A stretch of DNA of 64,000 nucleotides, taken from contig CP099419.1 of assembly GCA_024114885.1 (NCBI GenBank), positions 1,984,001-2,048,000 on the forward strand, given 5' to 3'. The position numbers were made by a program, and so were the translations under genes. Below are positions 1-11,600 of this stretch, one piece after another. Every line of letters starts with the position of its first letter. Position 1 is the first letter of the stretch. The notes under the pieces were generated by a model. It made no database searches, was not told the DNA's origin, and was given only the letters and a program-made list of their open reading frames with translations. This DNA is from Septoria linicola (lineage: Eukaryota; Ascomycota; Dothideomycetes; Mycosphaerellales; Mycosphaerellaceae).

Positions 1-157
1 GTTTCTTAGCGCGTGGTCCGAGCTGGAGCCCCTCAGAGCTTCCCTTCTCGAATTTGTCGTGACAATCACACAACAACACGGCACACGAACCAGTTCAAAG
101 GCACAACGTATCAGTTTTACCAATTTCACCCATCTCATCCCCAAAATAGCAGCAACG

Positions 158-974
158 ATGGCGGAAGAGGACAAGAAGGTGGAGAGCGCCGCCGACACCA
201 AGGCGGAGGACAAGACTGTCACCGAAAAGGCATCCGAGGCCGCCACGGCCGCAAAGGAGAATGTGTTCAGCATGTTCGGTGGCGGCCCGAAGAAGGAGAC
301 CAAGAAGGACGACGAGGATGCGGAGAATGACCGCTCAGGCAGCTCAAAGGCGCAGAAGGACAAGGAAGCTGCCGACAAGGACGACGACGACGAGAAAGCT
401 GACGAGGAGGAGGCCGATGCACACTTTGAGCCAGTCGTTCACCTTACCGAGAAGGTCGAGACCAAGACAAATGAAGAGGCTGAGGAACAGACCTTCAAGA
501 TGCGTGCCAAGCTCTTCAAGTTCGACCGTGAGAGTCGCGAGTGGAAGGAGCGAGGCACTGGCGATGTGAGACTCCTCAAGCACAAGGAGAACGGCAAGAC
601 TCGCTTGGTCATGAGACGTGACAAGACGCTGAAGGTCTGCGCCAACCACTACGGTATGTACAGAGATTGAGACGGACTATCTACCAGAAGTGCAGGACTG
701 ACGGGCGATACAGTGGTTCCTGACATGAAGCTTTCTCCAAACGTTGGCAGCGACCGAAGCTGGGTGTGGAACGCTGCTGCAGACGTGTCCGAGGGTGAGC
801 CAGAGGCTTGCACTTTGGCCATTCGCTTCGGCAACTCCGAGAGTACGTGTGCAGCCGCCATGATAGTTGAAAAGTGACTTTGCTGACGCACGTACAGATG
901 CCAACCTGTTCAAGGAGGCTTTCATCAAAGCGCAACAAGAGAACGAGGCCATCTTCGGCAAGGGCGAAGAGTAG
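158..974 (+). CDS. Ran-specific GTPase-activating cofactor RanBP1 (Yrb1-like)
   Basis: RanBP1 binds Ran-GTP, helps RanGAP hydrolyse it and releases export complexes in the cytoplasm. The model has three exons (158-653, 714-842, 898-974), with introns of 60 and 55 bp starting GTATGT and GTACGT and ending CAG; it encodes 233 aa. Residues 1-88 are a charged, Lys/Glu/Asp-rich low-complexity leader. The Ran-binding domain runs from about residue 89 (HFEPVV) to the C-terminus and includes the family motifs KERGTGD, NVGSDRSWVW and LAIRFGNSENAN, the last two visible only after splicing. I chose the ATG at 158 because it opens MAEEDKK and is the last ATG before the acidic leader; the same frame stays open upstream to 59 without an ATG that fits better. 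The family is certain; the exact start is slightly less so. Confidence 0.95.
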
Positions 975-1742
975 AAATCTCGTTCGAGTCCTTCTGCGGC
1001 AAAGTCATACTCCCCAAAGCCAAACACAGCGCAGGCTGATGGCCCCGTGATATCGCCAATGAACTTGATAACATTGGCTGAAAACCAGCCGCCGCGATGA
1101 TGACAAAGCTCGTGTCTTTCCTCCGGGCATGGCATTGAGTGGACTCACATGGCAACATTCATCTGAGCGTTCCGTTTCTCGATCATTGATCGAAACCCTC
1201 ATCACCTACTGCACAGACTCGGAGCACGGCATCATGTATATGCACATCGTGCTCTACGAGCGAGCGGGAAGCCGCCACGAAGCACTGTCTAGAACAGGAA
1301 GAAGAAAGTTAGATAGATTTCACATGCACGATATACCACAGCCAGTCACTTGAATTCTCCTTCTGATCCTCCGCTGCTATCACAGCACAGAAGAACATGT
1401 GTAGTATCATGCCGTGAGCCTTTATGGCTCTTTCAGAGTTAACATGCGATGGTTCTGAATATCCCGCTTACATAGTTCTTCTGCTCCACACAAATCCCGT
1501 CCCACCAACCTCACGCGCTCTGAACCACCACACATTATCGCAAAACTCGTCTTCACTTTGATGCCACACGATAACTGCACGATTGCATAGCAGACTCACC
1601 GGCGACCTCAGTTTGCTTCACTGCGACTTGCTCAAATCACTTGACAAAGCGAGCGCACGCTTGCGCCTGCACGCACGCGCTTGATCGCGCAACCAAAGAC
1701 CGACATATATAACACTGCGAGCACCTCGCTACCGTCCACACA
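975..1742. other. Intergenic region between RanBP1 and TAF14 genes
   Basis: This 768 bp stretch holds the 3' flank of RanBP1 and the promoter of the next gene. I see no supported coding region; open frames here are short and shadow-like. Confidence 0.6.
1706..1712 (+). promoter_or_regulatory. TATA-like element upstream of TAF14
   Basis: The sequence TATATAA lies 31 bases before the TAF14 start codon. That is close for a fungal TATA box, so it may mark transcription starting very near the ATG, or it may be chance. Weak call. Confidence 0.3.
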
Positions 1743-2844
1743 ATGCCTGATGTGAGTCCATTCGAACACATTCTCAGAAGTCACTCGTCTAGTCCAGACT
1801 CGTCGCTTCTCGCACAATACTGTGTCGAGTCCGCTATACCACACCACACCACAGCCCAGCACTTCTGCTACGACCACCGACAATTCCCGAGAATGTCGCA
1901 ACTCAAGCGCAAGCGGGAGACTGACAGCGCCAAACAGGTCAAGAGAACCGTCAAGCTGGTGACTACCCAGCGAGTCACGTAGGTGCCCGCCAATGCCCAT
2001 TGCTAGGAGCTTGCATCTCTAGGTACTAACAAAGCCCACTAGCGACGATCCGCCGGAGGTGGAGGGGTTTCCTATGCGAGCATGGGATATTGGCATTTTC
2101 CTCGTGGGTCCAGATGGCGAGGACATGCCAGCGAGCTGCTTTGAGAGAGCGACATATCTCCTCCACGAGTCGTTCGGCAAGAGAATGAAGCAGAGTATGT
2201 CGCGGAAGGGCACACACGGGCGACGATGATCACACATACTGATGGGAAAATAGCATTCAAGAACCCGCCCTTCGCCATCAAGGAGAAGGGTTGGGGTGAG
2301 TTCGACATGTCGATTACCCTCGTACCGATCGGAAACCCCAAAGGCGGAGACCAGACACTTCAACACGACCTCAACTTCCAGCAGGAACGATACGAGAGCA
2401 CACACTCCGTCACCTTCCGGAATCCAAAGGGCGAGTTGCTCGACGCTCTGCGCCAGTCGGGATCGGTCGGCGACGCAGGTGCCACGAACGGCACTTCGGG
2501 TGCAGCAAAGCCGGAGAAGAAGAGACAAAAGCAGAACCGCAATGTGGACATGGAGAAGCTGGCCGAGGCTCTTCCTCAATTGCCAGAGGACGATCTGCTG
2601 CAAGTCGTACAAATGGTCCACGACAACAAGAGCGACGAGACCTACACCAAGAATGACGTTGAGAGTAAGTCTTGCCCGAGATCCCTCGAGAGACAGATTC
2701 GTGCATCCGCCTGCATGATCATCGCCGTACTAACATTCACTAGACGGCGAGTTCCACGTCGACCTCTACACTCTTCCAGACCCACTCATCAAGATGCTCT
2801 GGGACTTCACCGAAAAGCGGGTCGACATGAGCGTCCTTGCATAG
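1743..2844 (+). CDS. taf14: YEATS-domain transcription factor subunit TAF14
   Basis: Taf14 is a chromatin-reader subunit shared in yeast by TFIID, TFIIF, INO80, SWI/SNF and NuA3; its YEATS domain recognises acylated or crotonylated lysine on histone H3. Five exons (1743-1751, 1938-1978, 2043-2194, 2254-2664, 2744-2844) join in frame to 237 aa. Exon 1 encodes only MPD; splicing gives MPDVKRTVKLVTTQ, the usual family N-terminus. The YEATS core includes HESFGKRMKQ and KNPPFAIKEKGWGEFDM. A basic linker with KPEKKRQKQNR follows, and then the C-terminal ET-like region from NVDMEKLAEAL to LIKMLWDFTEKR. The last intron has a clear CTAAC branch site just before its acceptor. The tiny first exon and 186 bp first intron are the parts most likely to be mis-annotated automatically. 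Confidence 0.93.
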
Positions 2845-4839
2845 GTAGCATATCGTTCTGTCTTTCGTGAGGTGCGAGACCTGCAACCCGAGGGACGCTT
2901 GTGGTGTGGCCACGAAGAGGCTTACTGCCCAGGGAGGCTCTCGCCACTAACCCGGGGGTATGTGCGTTGAAAGGCTATATGAGGACCATCGAGGTCTGAA
3001 GATTGGATGCATACGGAGAACACGGCAGAGGATTATGTGCTTTTACTGCTACTAGCGGAGGCGTCACCGGCGCCACTGTGGCAGGAGCGACGGAGACAGA
3101 AGCGGAAGCTATGGCTCCAACGACTCCTCATCTCGGACAGTAATGTACCTGAAAAATGATTTTATGATCCTGTATTCAAAGCTCTCATTCCCATTCGAAG
3201 TCTATAATGGAACGGCAAGCTCGTGTGCAGCAGTGACAGAGGCATTATGTAGCTTTGGGATTCCCACAAGACTTGGTGCAACAGCGCATCTGAAGCTTCG
3301 CCTCCACAAGTGGCACGAGAAATACCAGTTGCGTACAATCGAGAACAAGTCCTGCTGGCAGTGTGTTGGAAACCGCTTTGAGGGCAAACCCCCAAAGTCC
3401 CCTGAACTACTCCTGCGACACTAGACAGCGACGATGATGGATCCTTGATTTTGTCAGGCTAGAGTGCGAGAAGAGGATGTGAGCTTTGCTTTGCTTTGAG
3501 CTTCATTGATGGGCTGATGCCAAGTCCACTTGCTAAGGTCCAATATGCTATGGAATCAGACTTTGGCACGCAGTCTGGCTGCGGAAGGTCGGTTAAAGGC
3601 AGCAGTGACGCTGGCACGCATACACGTCATTAGCTAGGTTCTGATCCTTCTTCGGGTCGTGGTATCGAGTCCAGTATTGATAGAAGCCATTCTCGTCCGC
3701 GCAGAATTGTCGTCACATTGTGGTCGGCCTCACAGTATCGCCTCGTCTGCAGCTTTCGAGGGGAGGTCCAGCAGACTGCATCCTATGAGAGCTCATCTCG
3801 CAACAAGCAGCGGTCGGCAGGAAATATCTCGAGCGTGAGCAAACGCATACACTATCGTTGACCTGCGAAGAAGTCATCGATTGGCTCCCTCTGTGCCCAG
3901 TGGACACGATTCCCAAGAATGACACTCTCAGCACAATACGCGGCTTTTTCTAGGTCAGTTCTAGGCAAGTCTCGTCGTTGCCAAGTACACCACGTGCTGT
4001 CATCAAATCCACGTGCGAGTCGTTCCAGGATAGCGTGAACTCGTGGAGATGTCGAGGTCAGGCCACAGCAGAAGAGTTTCATTCTCGTCTCGCCATCGAC
4101 ATGTCGCGATTGTCGCCAGTATATTTTTCCGTTGCTCGCGTACGCTGTTGATATATGCGAGTGTCTCAGAAGGCGGGTTCCGCGGGCGAAGAGGACCCCG
4201 ACATATTAAACACGAGGCCGTCCTGGCGCCACGGATCTCATCCTTCGCCCGAGTCCGTCGCATCCCGAGCGTTTTGGGACCGATCTCAAATGCTACGCCT
4301 GCGTCGATTGACAACGGACAAGGCCATATCCAGCGTGCAGATGGGATGCTGTACGAAGACTGGGTCATGCTCATCTAATAAGCGCTGTGTGCGACTGCTC
4401 GGGAGAGAAGTTAGGTGAGTGGCTGATAGTGGGTGGAGCCAAAAACAAGCTCATGCAAATATGCAAGGTACCAAAAGAGAGTTGGTCCAATCGTCACCTG
4501 AAACCGCAGAGCTTCGATAACAGCTCCAGACATCCCCAGCGACTCATCGCGCTGCCTTTCACAAAAAGACGTTTCAACGCGCCCTTCACTCACTCTTCAC
4601 CAGTCGTTCCCTTGGCAACTTTCATTTTCCACGCACGAGGCCGACCGCTGGACCCTGCGTGCTTGCTGCGTGCTTGCTTGCTGGCTCGCCATTCCTCGGA
4701 CATCGCAGTTCTGCCGTGTAGATCATTATTGAGAGAGACCAGGCCGGCCTTTCCGCCCGTTCACCAACCACTCACGCAATCGGCACCACAGGCAACCAGT
4801 ATTCCACTCTTTCCGCACATTCAGTGACTGCAATTGCTG

Positions 4840-4898
<59 letters not shown>

Positions 4899-5492
4899 GA
4901 CATCAATCAATAACAGCAACCGAAACAGTGCCCTTGTCGATCTTGTGGCCCAGAGCAAGCAATCCGGGACAGCCACAGCCGCGAGCCACAACGAGACCTC
5001 ACGACACACTGACTTTCGCTGGGCCCGCATCTCCTTTCCCACAATCTCCAGCAACTCCACTCCTACCGCTTTGCCTCTTGACAGGACAACAATGGCAGCG
5101 TAGTTCGTTGTCGAGGACCACGCGCGCATTGTCTTTGTGGGGTTACGTCGTTCTTTGTGTGTAGCATTCGCTGGGAGTCCTCATTTAAAGTCGGCGGCTC
5201 TGGAACACCCACGCGCGAACACAGTACAACAGGAAAGCTTATCGACTCGACTACGCATTGACTGCGGGTGCTCATTCAGCAGCTGCGCGAGTCAAAGCCT
5301 CGTACGCCTACTCTAGAACATACGCTACGACTTGAGGGGCTGCGCCAGCGTGGACCGCGCATCTTTGTCCAAATCAGAACGCACAGTCTTGAAGCGGACT
5401 CGTAAGCGGGTACCCACGCCGTCTCTCGCATTGACCCCCTTTCATTGTCACAGCACTGGGATACTAGCAATCTTAACGTCGCGCTGGCCGCG
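2845..5492. other. Long gene-free region upstream of the ferric reductase
   Basis: About 2.6 kb without a coding region I can support. Open frames are under about 150 codons, overlap on both strands and show no recognisable domain. The 3' part (about 4.4-5.5 kb) is CA/CT-rich and probably contains the promoter and 5' leader of the ferric reductase, including a (CAT)n tract. Confidence 0.55.
4840..4898 (+). repeat. (CAT)n trinucleotide microsatellite
   Basis: An uninterrupted CAT/TCA repeat of 59 bases, close to 20 units, about 600 bp upstream of the ferric reductase start. It would read as poly-Ser or poly-Asp in different frames, but I see no gene around it. Confidence 0.97.
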
Positions 5493-7634
5493 ATGCATTC
5501 TCTACACCACCTTCACCACTTCGCCCGATTGCATGGCCGTGGCGGGCCTGGAGTACCCTTCGCCTCCAATGCAGGTCACATAATGGCATCTCGAGATCCG
5601 GATCCCTTACCGGAAGCCATCACATTCCCACAACCTGGCCATGGAGAAGTGACGGACTTTGGCATCAACCTCAACCTGAGCGCTGCGGCGGCTCCCTTCA
5701 GCCATGGCCTCGATGGGGTCAATCAGTACCTCAACTACCTTCTTGCAAATGTGCTGGTCATATCGTTTATGGCCCTACTGGCCGGCACACTCATTTACAG
5801 ATGGGTCCAAATGGGCCACAAGCACATGCGACATTTGTTCACAATGGGTGGAGAAAGAGACCAGAGATATTTCATGCACAACCACACTAGAATGTGGCCA
5901 TGGATAAAAAGATATGTGCTGTACGCACCATTCTGGAAAGTGCGCCATAATCGCGAATTCAGATTGTGGCAAAGCCAGGTCACCATTGGAACCTTGCCTT
6001 CGAGATTCCATTCCTTTTTACTGTTCGTATATCTGGTATCGAATGGCGCATATTGCGCAGCTCTGGATTACACGCAGACCACGCCGAGTGTGGTAGCAGA
6101 GTTCAGAGGACGTACCGGAGTACTGGCTGCGCTGAACATGATCCCTACCATCCTGTTTGCACTGCGGAACAACCCAGCCATACCTCTTTTACGAGTACCA
6201 TACGATACATTCAACCTCCTCCATCGATGGACAGCACGTATGATGGTGCTTGAAAGTGTGCTGCACACCATAGCCTGGGCAGTCAACGCTTTCGAAGCAG
6301 GTGGCGGCAGGCAGATTGGCCTGTCCTTGAGGACTTCGGTCAGCTACGCATGGGGCATGGTCGGCACGGCCGTTTTCACATACATGGTGATTGCATCCAG
6401 CGGACCGATTCGACACCACTTTTACGAGTTCTTCATCAATTCTCACCGCGTGCTGGCTGTTGCTGGAATTGTAGGAGTTTACATCCACTTGGACAAGGCG
6501 AACTTGCCTATGTTGCCATACATTCAGCTCAGCATTGCATTCTGGGCGGCCGAACTTTTTGCACGATTCTACCGCATAGCTTATCACAACTGGAGTCGGA
6601 AACGAGGATTGACCAAAGTCACAATCGAGTGGCTTCCAGCTGAGGCATGCCGTGTAACATACCAAATCTCGCGACCGTGGAAATGGAGGCCAGGCGCACA
6701 CGTACATGCTTACTTGCCGTCGATAGCCTGGATCGGGAGCCACCCCTTCTCGGTCGCATGGGCAGAGAACCGGCCTCTGCACGCGCCCACCATGGAGATC
6801 GAGATGGAGAAGCTTCCACCCATGGCGACTGGCGTGTTCAGCGACCAGGTTCGCCAAAGTATGATGGCGCGGCAAAGCATGATGATAGCCCGCCATAGCA
6901 TGATGCCGCGCGACAGCATGATTGTGGGCCTACCTGGAAGCAGTAAAGGCCCATCCTTGACGGAGATGGCGAATGTTGCCGAAGTCACACACAAGCAAGC
7001 CGATGGAAACATCACGTTCCCAGGTGACAACAAGGTCACATCGATATCACTTGTGGTCCGAGCACGGGATGGCATGACGAGAAAGCTGTACGACAAGCTG
7101 CTAAAGAATGATCGACAGCCCATCACGACTTGGGGTTTTATGGAAGGCCCGTACGGCGGGCACGACTCGCTCTCCTCCTACGGGACTGTGATATTGTTTG
7201 CTGGTGGAATTGGAATCACACATTGTGTTGGTTACATTCACCATTTAATGGCACAGTATGCTGCTGGGACGTGTTCGACTCGAAAAATCCTCCTCATTTG
7301 GTCTGTGCCGAACACGGAATGCCTAGAGTGGGTGCGAATATGGATGGACCAGATCCTTCGCATGGAACACAGGAGAGAAGTTCTGAAGATTCAGCTTTTC
7401 GTAACGAAGCCTAGACATCGTGGCGAAGTGGTGTCCAGCACCGGCTCTGTACAGATGTTCCCAGGACGCTGTCGGCCCAGTGCTGTGATCGAAAAGGAAA
7501 TGCCCGACAGAATCGGCACTGTGGGTGTCACTGTGTGTGGACCTGGTGCACTTGCCGACGATGTGCGAGCTGCGTGCCGATCGCACGTAGAGAACGCGAG
7601 TCTGGACTTCATCGAAGAAGCCTTCACGTACTAG
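5493..7634 (+). CDS. Ferric reductase (FRE/NOX-type transmembrane flavocytochrome b)
   Basis: Enzymes of this family move electrons from NADPH through FAD and two haems across a membrane to reduce Fe(III) or Cu(II) for uptake. The intronless model encodes 713 aa. Several hydrophobic helices fill residues about 60-370. The bis-haem histidine pairs are visible as H244/H258 and H318/H332, each with 13 residues between. The FAD-binding motif HPFSVAW starts at residue 417, and the NAD(P)-binding glycine motif FAGGIGITH lies near 570. Between them is an unusual Met-rich repeat (about 454-478). The ATG at 5493 is the first in a frame that is open upstream only from a TTG; ATG 5583 is an alternative that would shorten the protein by 30 aa. 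The substrate metal cannot be read from the sequence. Confidence 0.92.
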   Translation: MHSLHHLHHFARLHGRGGPGVPFASNAGHIMASRDPDPLPEAITFPQPGHGEVTDFGINLNLSAAAAPFSHGLDGVNQYLNYLLANVLVISFMALLAGTLIYRWVQMGHKHMRHLFTMGGERDQRYFMHNHTRMWPWIKRYVLYAPFWKVRHNREFRLWQSQVTIGTLPSRFHSFLLFVYLVSNGAYCAALDYTQTTPSVVAEFRGRTGVLAALNMIPTILFALRNNPAIPLLRVPYDTFNLLHRWTARMMVLESVLHTIAWAVNAFEAGGGRQIGLSLRTSVSYAWGMVGTAVFTYMVIASSGPIRHHFYEFFINSHRVLAVAGIVGVYIHLDKANLPMLPYIQLSIAFWAAELFARFYRIAYHNWSRKRGLTKVTIEWLPAEACRVTYQISRPWKWRPGAHVHAYLPSIAWIGSHPFSVAWAENRPLHAPTMEIEMEKLPPMATGVFSDQVRQSMMARQSMMIARHSMMPRDSMIVGLPGSSKGPSLTEMANVAEVTHKQADGNITFPGDNKVTSISLVVRARDGMTRKLYDKLLKNDRQPITTWGFMEGPYGGHDSLSSYGTVILFAGGIGITHCVGYIHHLMAQYAAGTCSTRKILLIWSVPNTECLEWVRIWMDQILRMEHRREVLKIQLFVTKPRHRGEVVSSTGSVQMFPGRCRPSAVIEKEMPDRIGTVGVTVCGPGALADDVRAACRSHVENASLDFIEEAFTY

Positions 7635-8699
7635 ATACTGGAAGCCAGCATTGGACAGCAGACCCATTACCACAGTATGGGTTGCACCTGGACAGCAGGA
7701 AAAAGTAATTCTTACGACGTTACGGCGGGCAGCATTTGCCATTACAGCACCAGCCTTTGCACTGGTTGCTTTCTGCGAAGAGATACCACTTTGCGCATCT
7801 GCACTTGTTCATTGGGACATTTTTTCGTGGACATGCATAGCGAAGAGGGAAACGGATCATCAGCTAAGACAGCTACCACGCATACTACCACTAACTAGTG
7901 TTTGTTCATAGAGTTGAATCAGAGACTGAAGTCTTGTGACCAAGAGATTTGCATCACACCCACTCCCAACAGAGTAATTTCGTCTGTCGTGTAGCTTTGG
8001 TGGTAGACTATTTGTGCTAATCCAAAAGGTACAACAACAAGAATAGTACGATCTGCACGCTCGCACGTGTCCACCGCTTCCTGGGGCGAGGCTTGAATAC
8101 GATGCTCCAGCCAATTGTAGACGGCATCGGCAATGTTGTGTTCTACCGCGTCCGGCTCCGTGCCAGTGCACTCGGGAAGCAGTCTACAGTGTGTGTTCTC
8201 GCATTGATGTAATGGTCAGGGAAACACAAATCGTGATCAGTTGAGCCGAGTAGTGCGAGCGTAGTCGTCGAGGCTGTACTGTGCGGAAAGAGGGGCGCCA
8301 AAGGAAGGAGGGATGCATGTGTGAGAAGAGTGACGATTTAAACCTAACTTAGCCGATGGATGGACCTGTGGACCCTTTCACATCTCAGAGTCGAAAGTGG
8401 TGGCCAGGAACATGCATGGAATTTGATGTGCTCGCCATCCGTCGGTGAAGTCTGTATCAACCATTCTGCCTTTTGTCTGCATTTCTTTCCGGTAGCAGCA
8501 AGTACATCATCGCAGGCGATAGAGTTAGCGACGAGCCCCACCTGCTGGACGTGACGAAATCACAATTCACTCTCTGTCACTGGTCTGGAGCTCCTCGCCC
8601 GCCAGGGTACCGGTGGATGGGTGTGGTAGCAGCCGCTGCTCTGGATCTGTCACGGAGGCAGCATTGTGGAATGAGCGGCAGTGGCACAGCTCCACAATC
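7635..8699. other. Intergenic region between ferric reductase and CPS1-like gene
   Basis: About 1.1 kb holding the terminator side of the reductase and the promoter of the CPS1/DIP2-like gene. I see no supported gene. Confidence 0.55.
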
Positions 8700-11600
8700 A
8701 TGTCCGACAACAGCGCCCAGCTGCAGGCGCAGTTGCGGCAACTCGACCATGAGCTGGAGGAGGGAGACATCACGCAAAAGGGCTACGAGAAGCGGCGCAC
8801 CATGATCCTCAGCCAGTACCTGTCGCCAGAGCAGTTGCAAGCAGCCGGCGTGCCCACGGATCGCACCATGAGCATGGCTTCGGGCTATGGCGAGAGCAAC
8901 TCGGCGCATAACCGACAGACGAGCTATGGCAGCATTCAACCGTCCATCTACACCCAGGACTACAGCACGTATGGACAGGACAATGGCTACGGACAGCAGC
9001 AGCAGCAGCAGCAGTATCCTCACCAGCAGCAGCAGTCTGGGAATGCGCCGCCCGCGAGACCCGTCACGCCCGGCAGCATGGCATCAGGTCCTGTCCAGCG
9101 ATTTCAGGAACAGCAGCTGGGCATGCCCCCGAGATCTGCCCAACGGCAACCTTCCGGAGGACATGGAGGCGCCAACTCACTGCGCGCACTCACGCCGGGC
9201 AGTCGTCCGGACAGTCCGGGTAGCAGATACAGTGCAGGCTCGGCTTCAGGCACCATGGTCAATTCGGACTATGCTTTCAACCCCAACGATCCGAAGAACG
9301 CGCAGCAGCAGCCATGGTCGCCGGACGCTGGGAGCCGCATGAGCACCATGCTCGATTCGCAGCAAGGCTACTTCAGTGATTTCAACAGCAACCAGATGCA
9401 GAGCGATGACCAGAGGATGAGCTATGGAGGGCCGCAAAGGTATAGCATGGGCGAGGCCTTTTCGCCTACAGCATTGGTGCCACCACCCTTGATGGGTGAT
9501 GAGCTACCAAATGCGCACATCCACCAGCTGCCACTCGAGCCGAGAGACGTCCCGTTTGCCGTGTACGATCCGCACAACAACAGCATACCCATGTCCAAGT
9601 TCGACAACATTGGAGCGGTCTTGAGGCATAGAGGGAAGATGCAAGCGCGGCAGCCTGCGTACTGGGTGCTCGACTCGAAGGGCAAAGAGACGGCGTCAAT
9701 AACGTGGGACAAAGTTGCTTCGAGGGCAGAAAAGGTGGCCCAGGTCATAAGGGACAAGTCGAATCTGTACAGAGGCGATAGGGTTGCCTTAGTGTACCGA
9801 GACACGGAAGTCATCGAGTTCGCGATTGCGCTGCTCGGCTGCTTCATAGCAGGTGTGGTGGCGGTCCCGATCAACAATGTCAACGACTATCAGAAGTTGT
9901 CTTTGCTCTTGACCACCACGCAAGCTCACCTGGCCCTCACTACGGACAACAATTTGAAGGCTTTCGCAAGAGACATTTCGAACCAGCGGTTGAAGTGGCC
10001 AACAGGCGTGGAATGGTGGAAAACGAATGAGTTTGGTTCTTACCATCCCAAGAAGAAGGACGCGGATGCTCCGTTACAAGTGCCGGATCTGGCCTACATC
10101 GAGTTCTCGAGAGCCCCGACTGGTGATCTGCGTGGAGTGGTTCTTTCGCACAGGACGATCATGCACCAGATGGCCTGTCTGTCAGCGATACTGTCGACGA
10201 TCCCGACCTCGCAGAACACTGACACGTTTTCATCTCACCTGAAAGCATCAGACGGATCGTTTGTAGTGCCTCGTTCTGGCCGACATGAGACCATCATGTC
10301 GTATCTCGATCCTCGAGAAAGTTGCGGTCTTATCCTAGGAGTATTACTAGGCGTGTATGGAGGGCATACGACAGTCTGGTTCGAAAGCAAGACTGTTGAC
10401 ACACCGGGGCTGTACGCTCACCTGATTTCGAAATATCGAGCTACGGTAATGGTATCCGACTATCCCGGCCTTAAGCGTGCTGCATACAATTATCAGCAAG
10501 ATCCGATGGCGACCCGAAATTTCAAGAAGAATATGGAGCCCAACTTCTCGAGTGTCAAGATCTGCTTGATTGACAGTCTGACTGTCGATACAGAGTTCCA
10601 TGAGATTCTGGCAGATAGATGGCTTAAACCAATGCGAAATCCTCGCGCCAGGGAACTGGTCGCGCCAATGCTCGCATTACCAGAACACGGCGGCATGATC
10701 ATCTCGGTCCGCGATTGGCTAGGCGGTGAAGAGCGCATGGGCTGTGATCTCACCATACAGCAAGACGAAGATGATAGCGATCAGGAGCCTGGTAGCCCCA
10801 CGACAGCCAATGGCTATACTAGTCTGCTAGACGGTAGCACAGCTAGCAAGAAGAAGGCACAAAAGACCAGTAGAACAGAGCTCAGCGAGGTGCTCCTAGA
10901 TAAGGAGAGCCTCAAGACGAACGAGGTCGTCATCATTGCTTTGGGAGAAGAAGCACGGAAACGAGCTAACGAACCCGGCACTGTGCGAGCTGGTGCCTTT
11001 GGCTACCCTATACCCGATGCTACGCTTGCAGTCGTCGATCCTGAGACGAACTTACTGTGTGCTCCGTACATGGTAGGTGAGATATGGGTCGATTCGCCTT
11101 CGCTCTCTGGTGGATTCTGGGCGCTTCCCAAGCACACCGAGACTATCTTCCATGCTCGACCGTACAGGTTTGTGGAAGGCAGTCCCACGCCAGTCCTGGT
11201 GGAGCCTGAATTTCTCAGGACAGGACTGCTGGGCTGCATCGTGGAAGGCAAAGTTTTTGTGCTTGGCCTTTACGAGGACCGCATTCGACAACGTGTCGAG
11301 TGGGTCGAGCATGGCGCTCACGAGGTTGAGCACCGATACTTCTTTGTACAGCATCTTGTCGCAAGTGTGATGAAGACTGTACCGAAGATATACGACTGCT
11401 CTGCCTTTGACGCGCATGTAAATGGAGAATACTTGCCAATCATCCTGATCGAGACACAAGCCGCGAGCACAGCTCCAACGACAACAGGAGGGCCTCCGCG
11501 GCAGCTTGACATACCGTTCCTGGACTCGCTCAGCGAACGTGTCATGGAAGTCTTATACCAAGAACACCATCTCCGCGTGTACTGCGTAATGATGACAGCG

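Noticed and set aside
4387..4827. Plus-strand open frame of 146 codons before the ferric reductase
   Set aside because: No conserved motif; composition fits a CT-rich leader or promoter.
8613..8699. Upstream extension of the CPS1/DIP2-like frame
   Set aside because: The frame is open upstream, but ATG 8700 opens directly into the DMAP1-binding domain as expected for the family.
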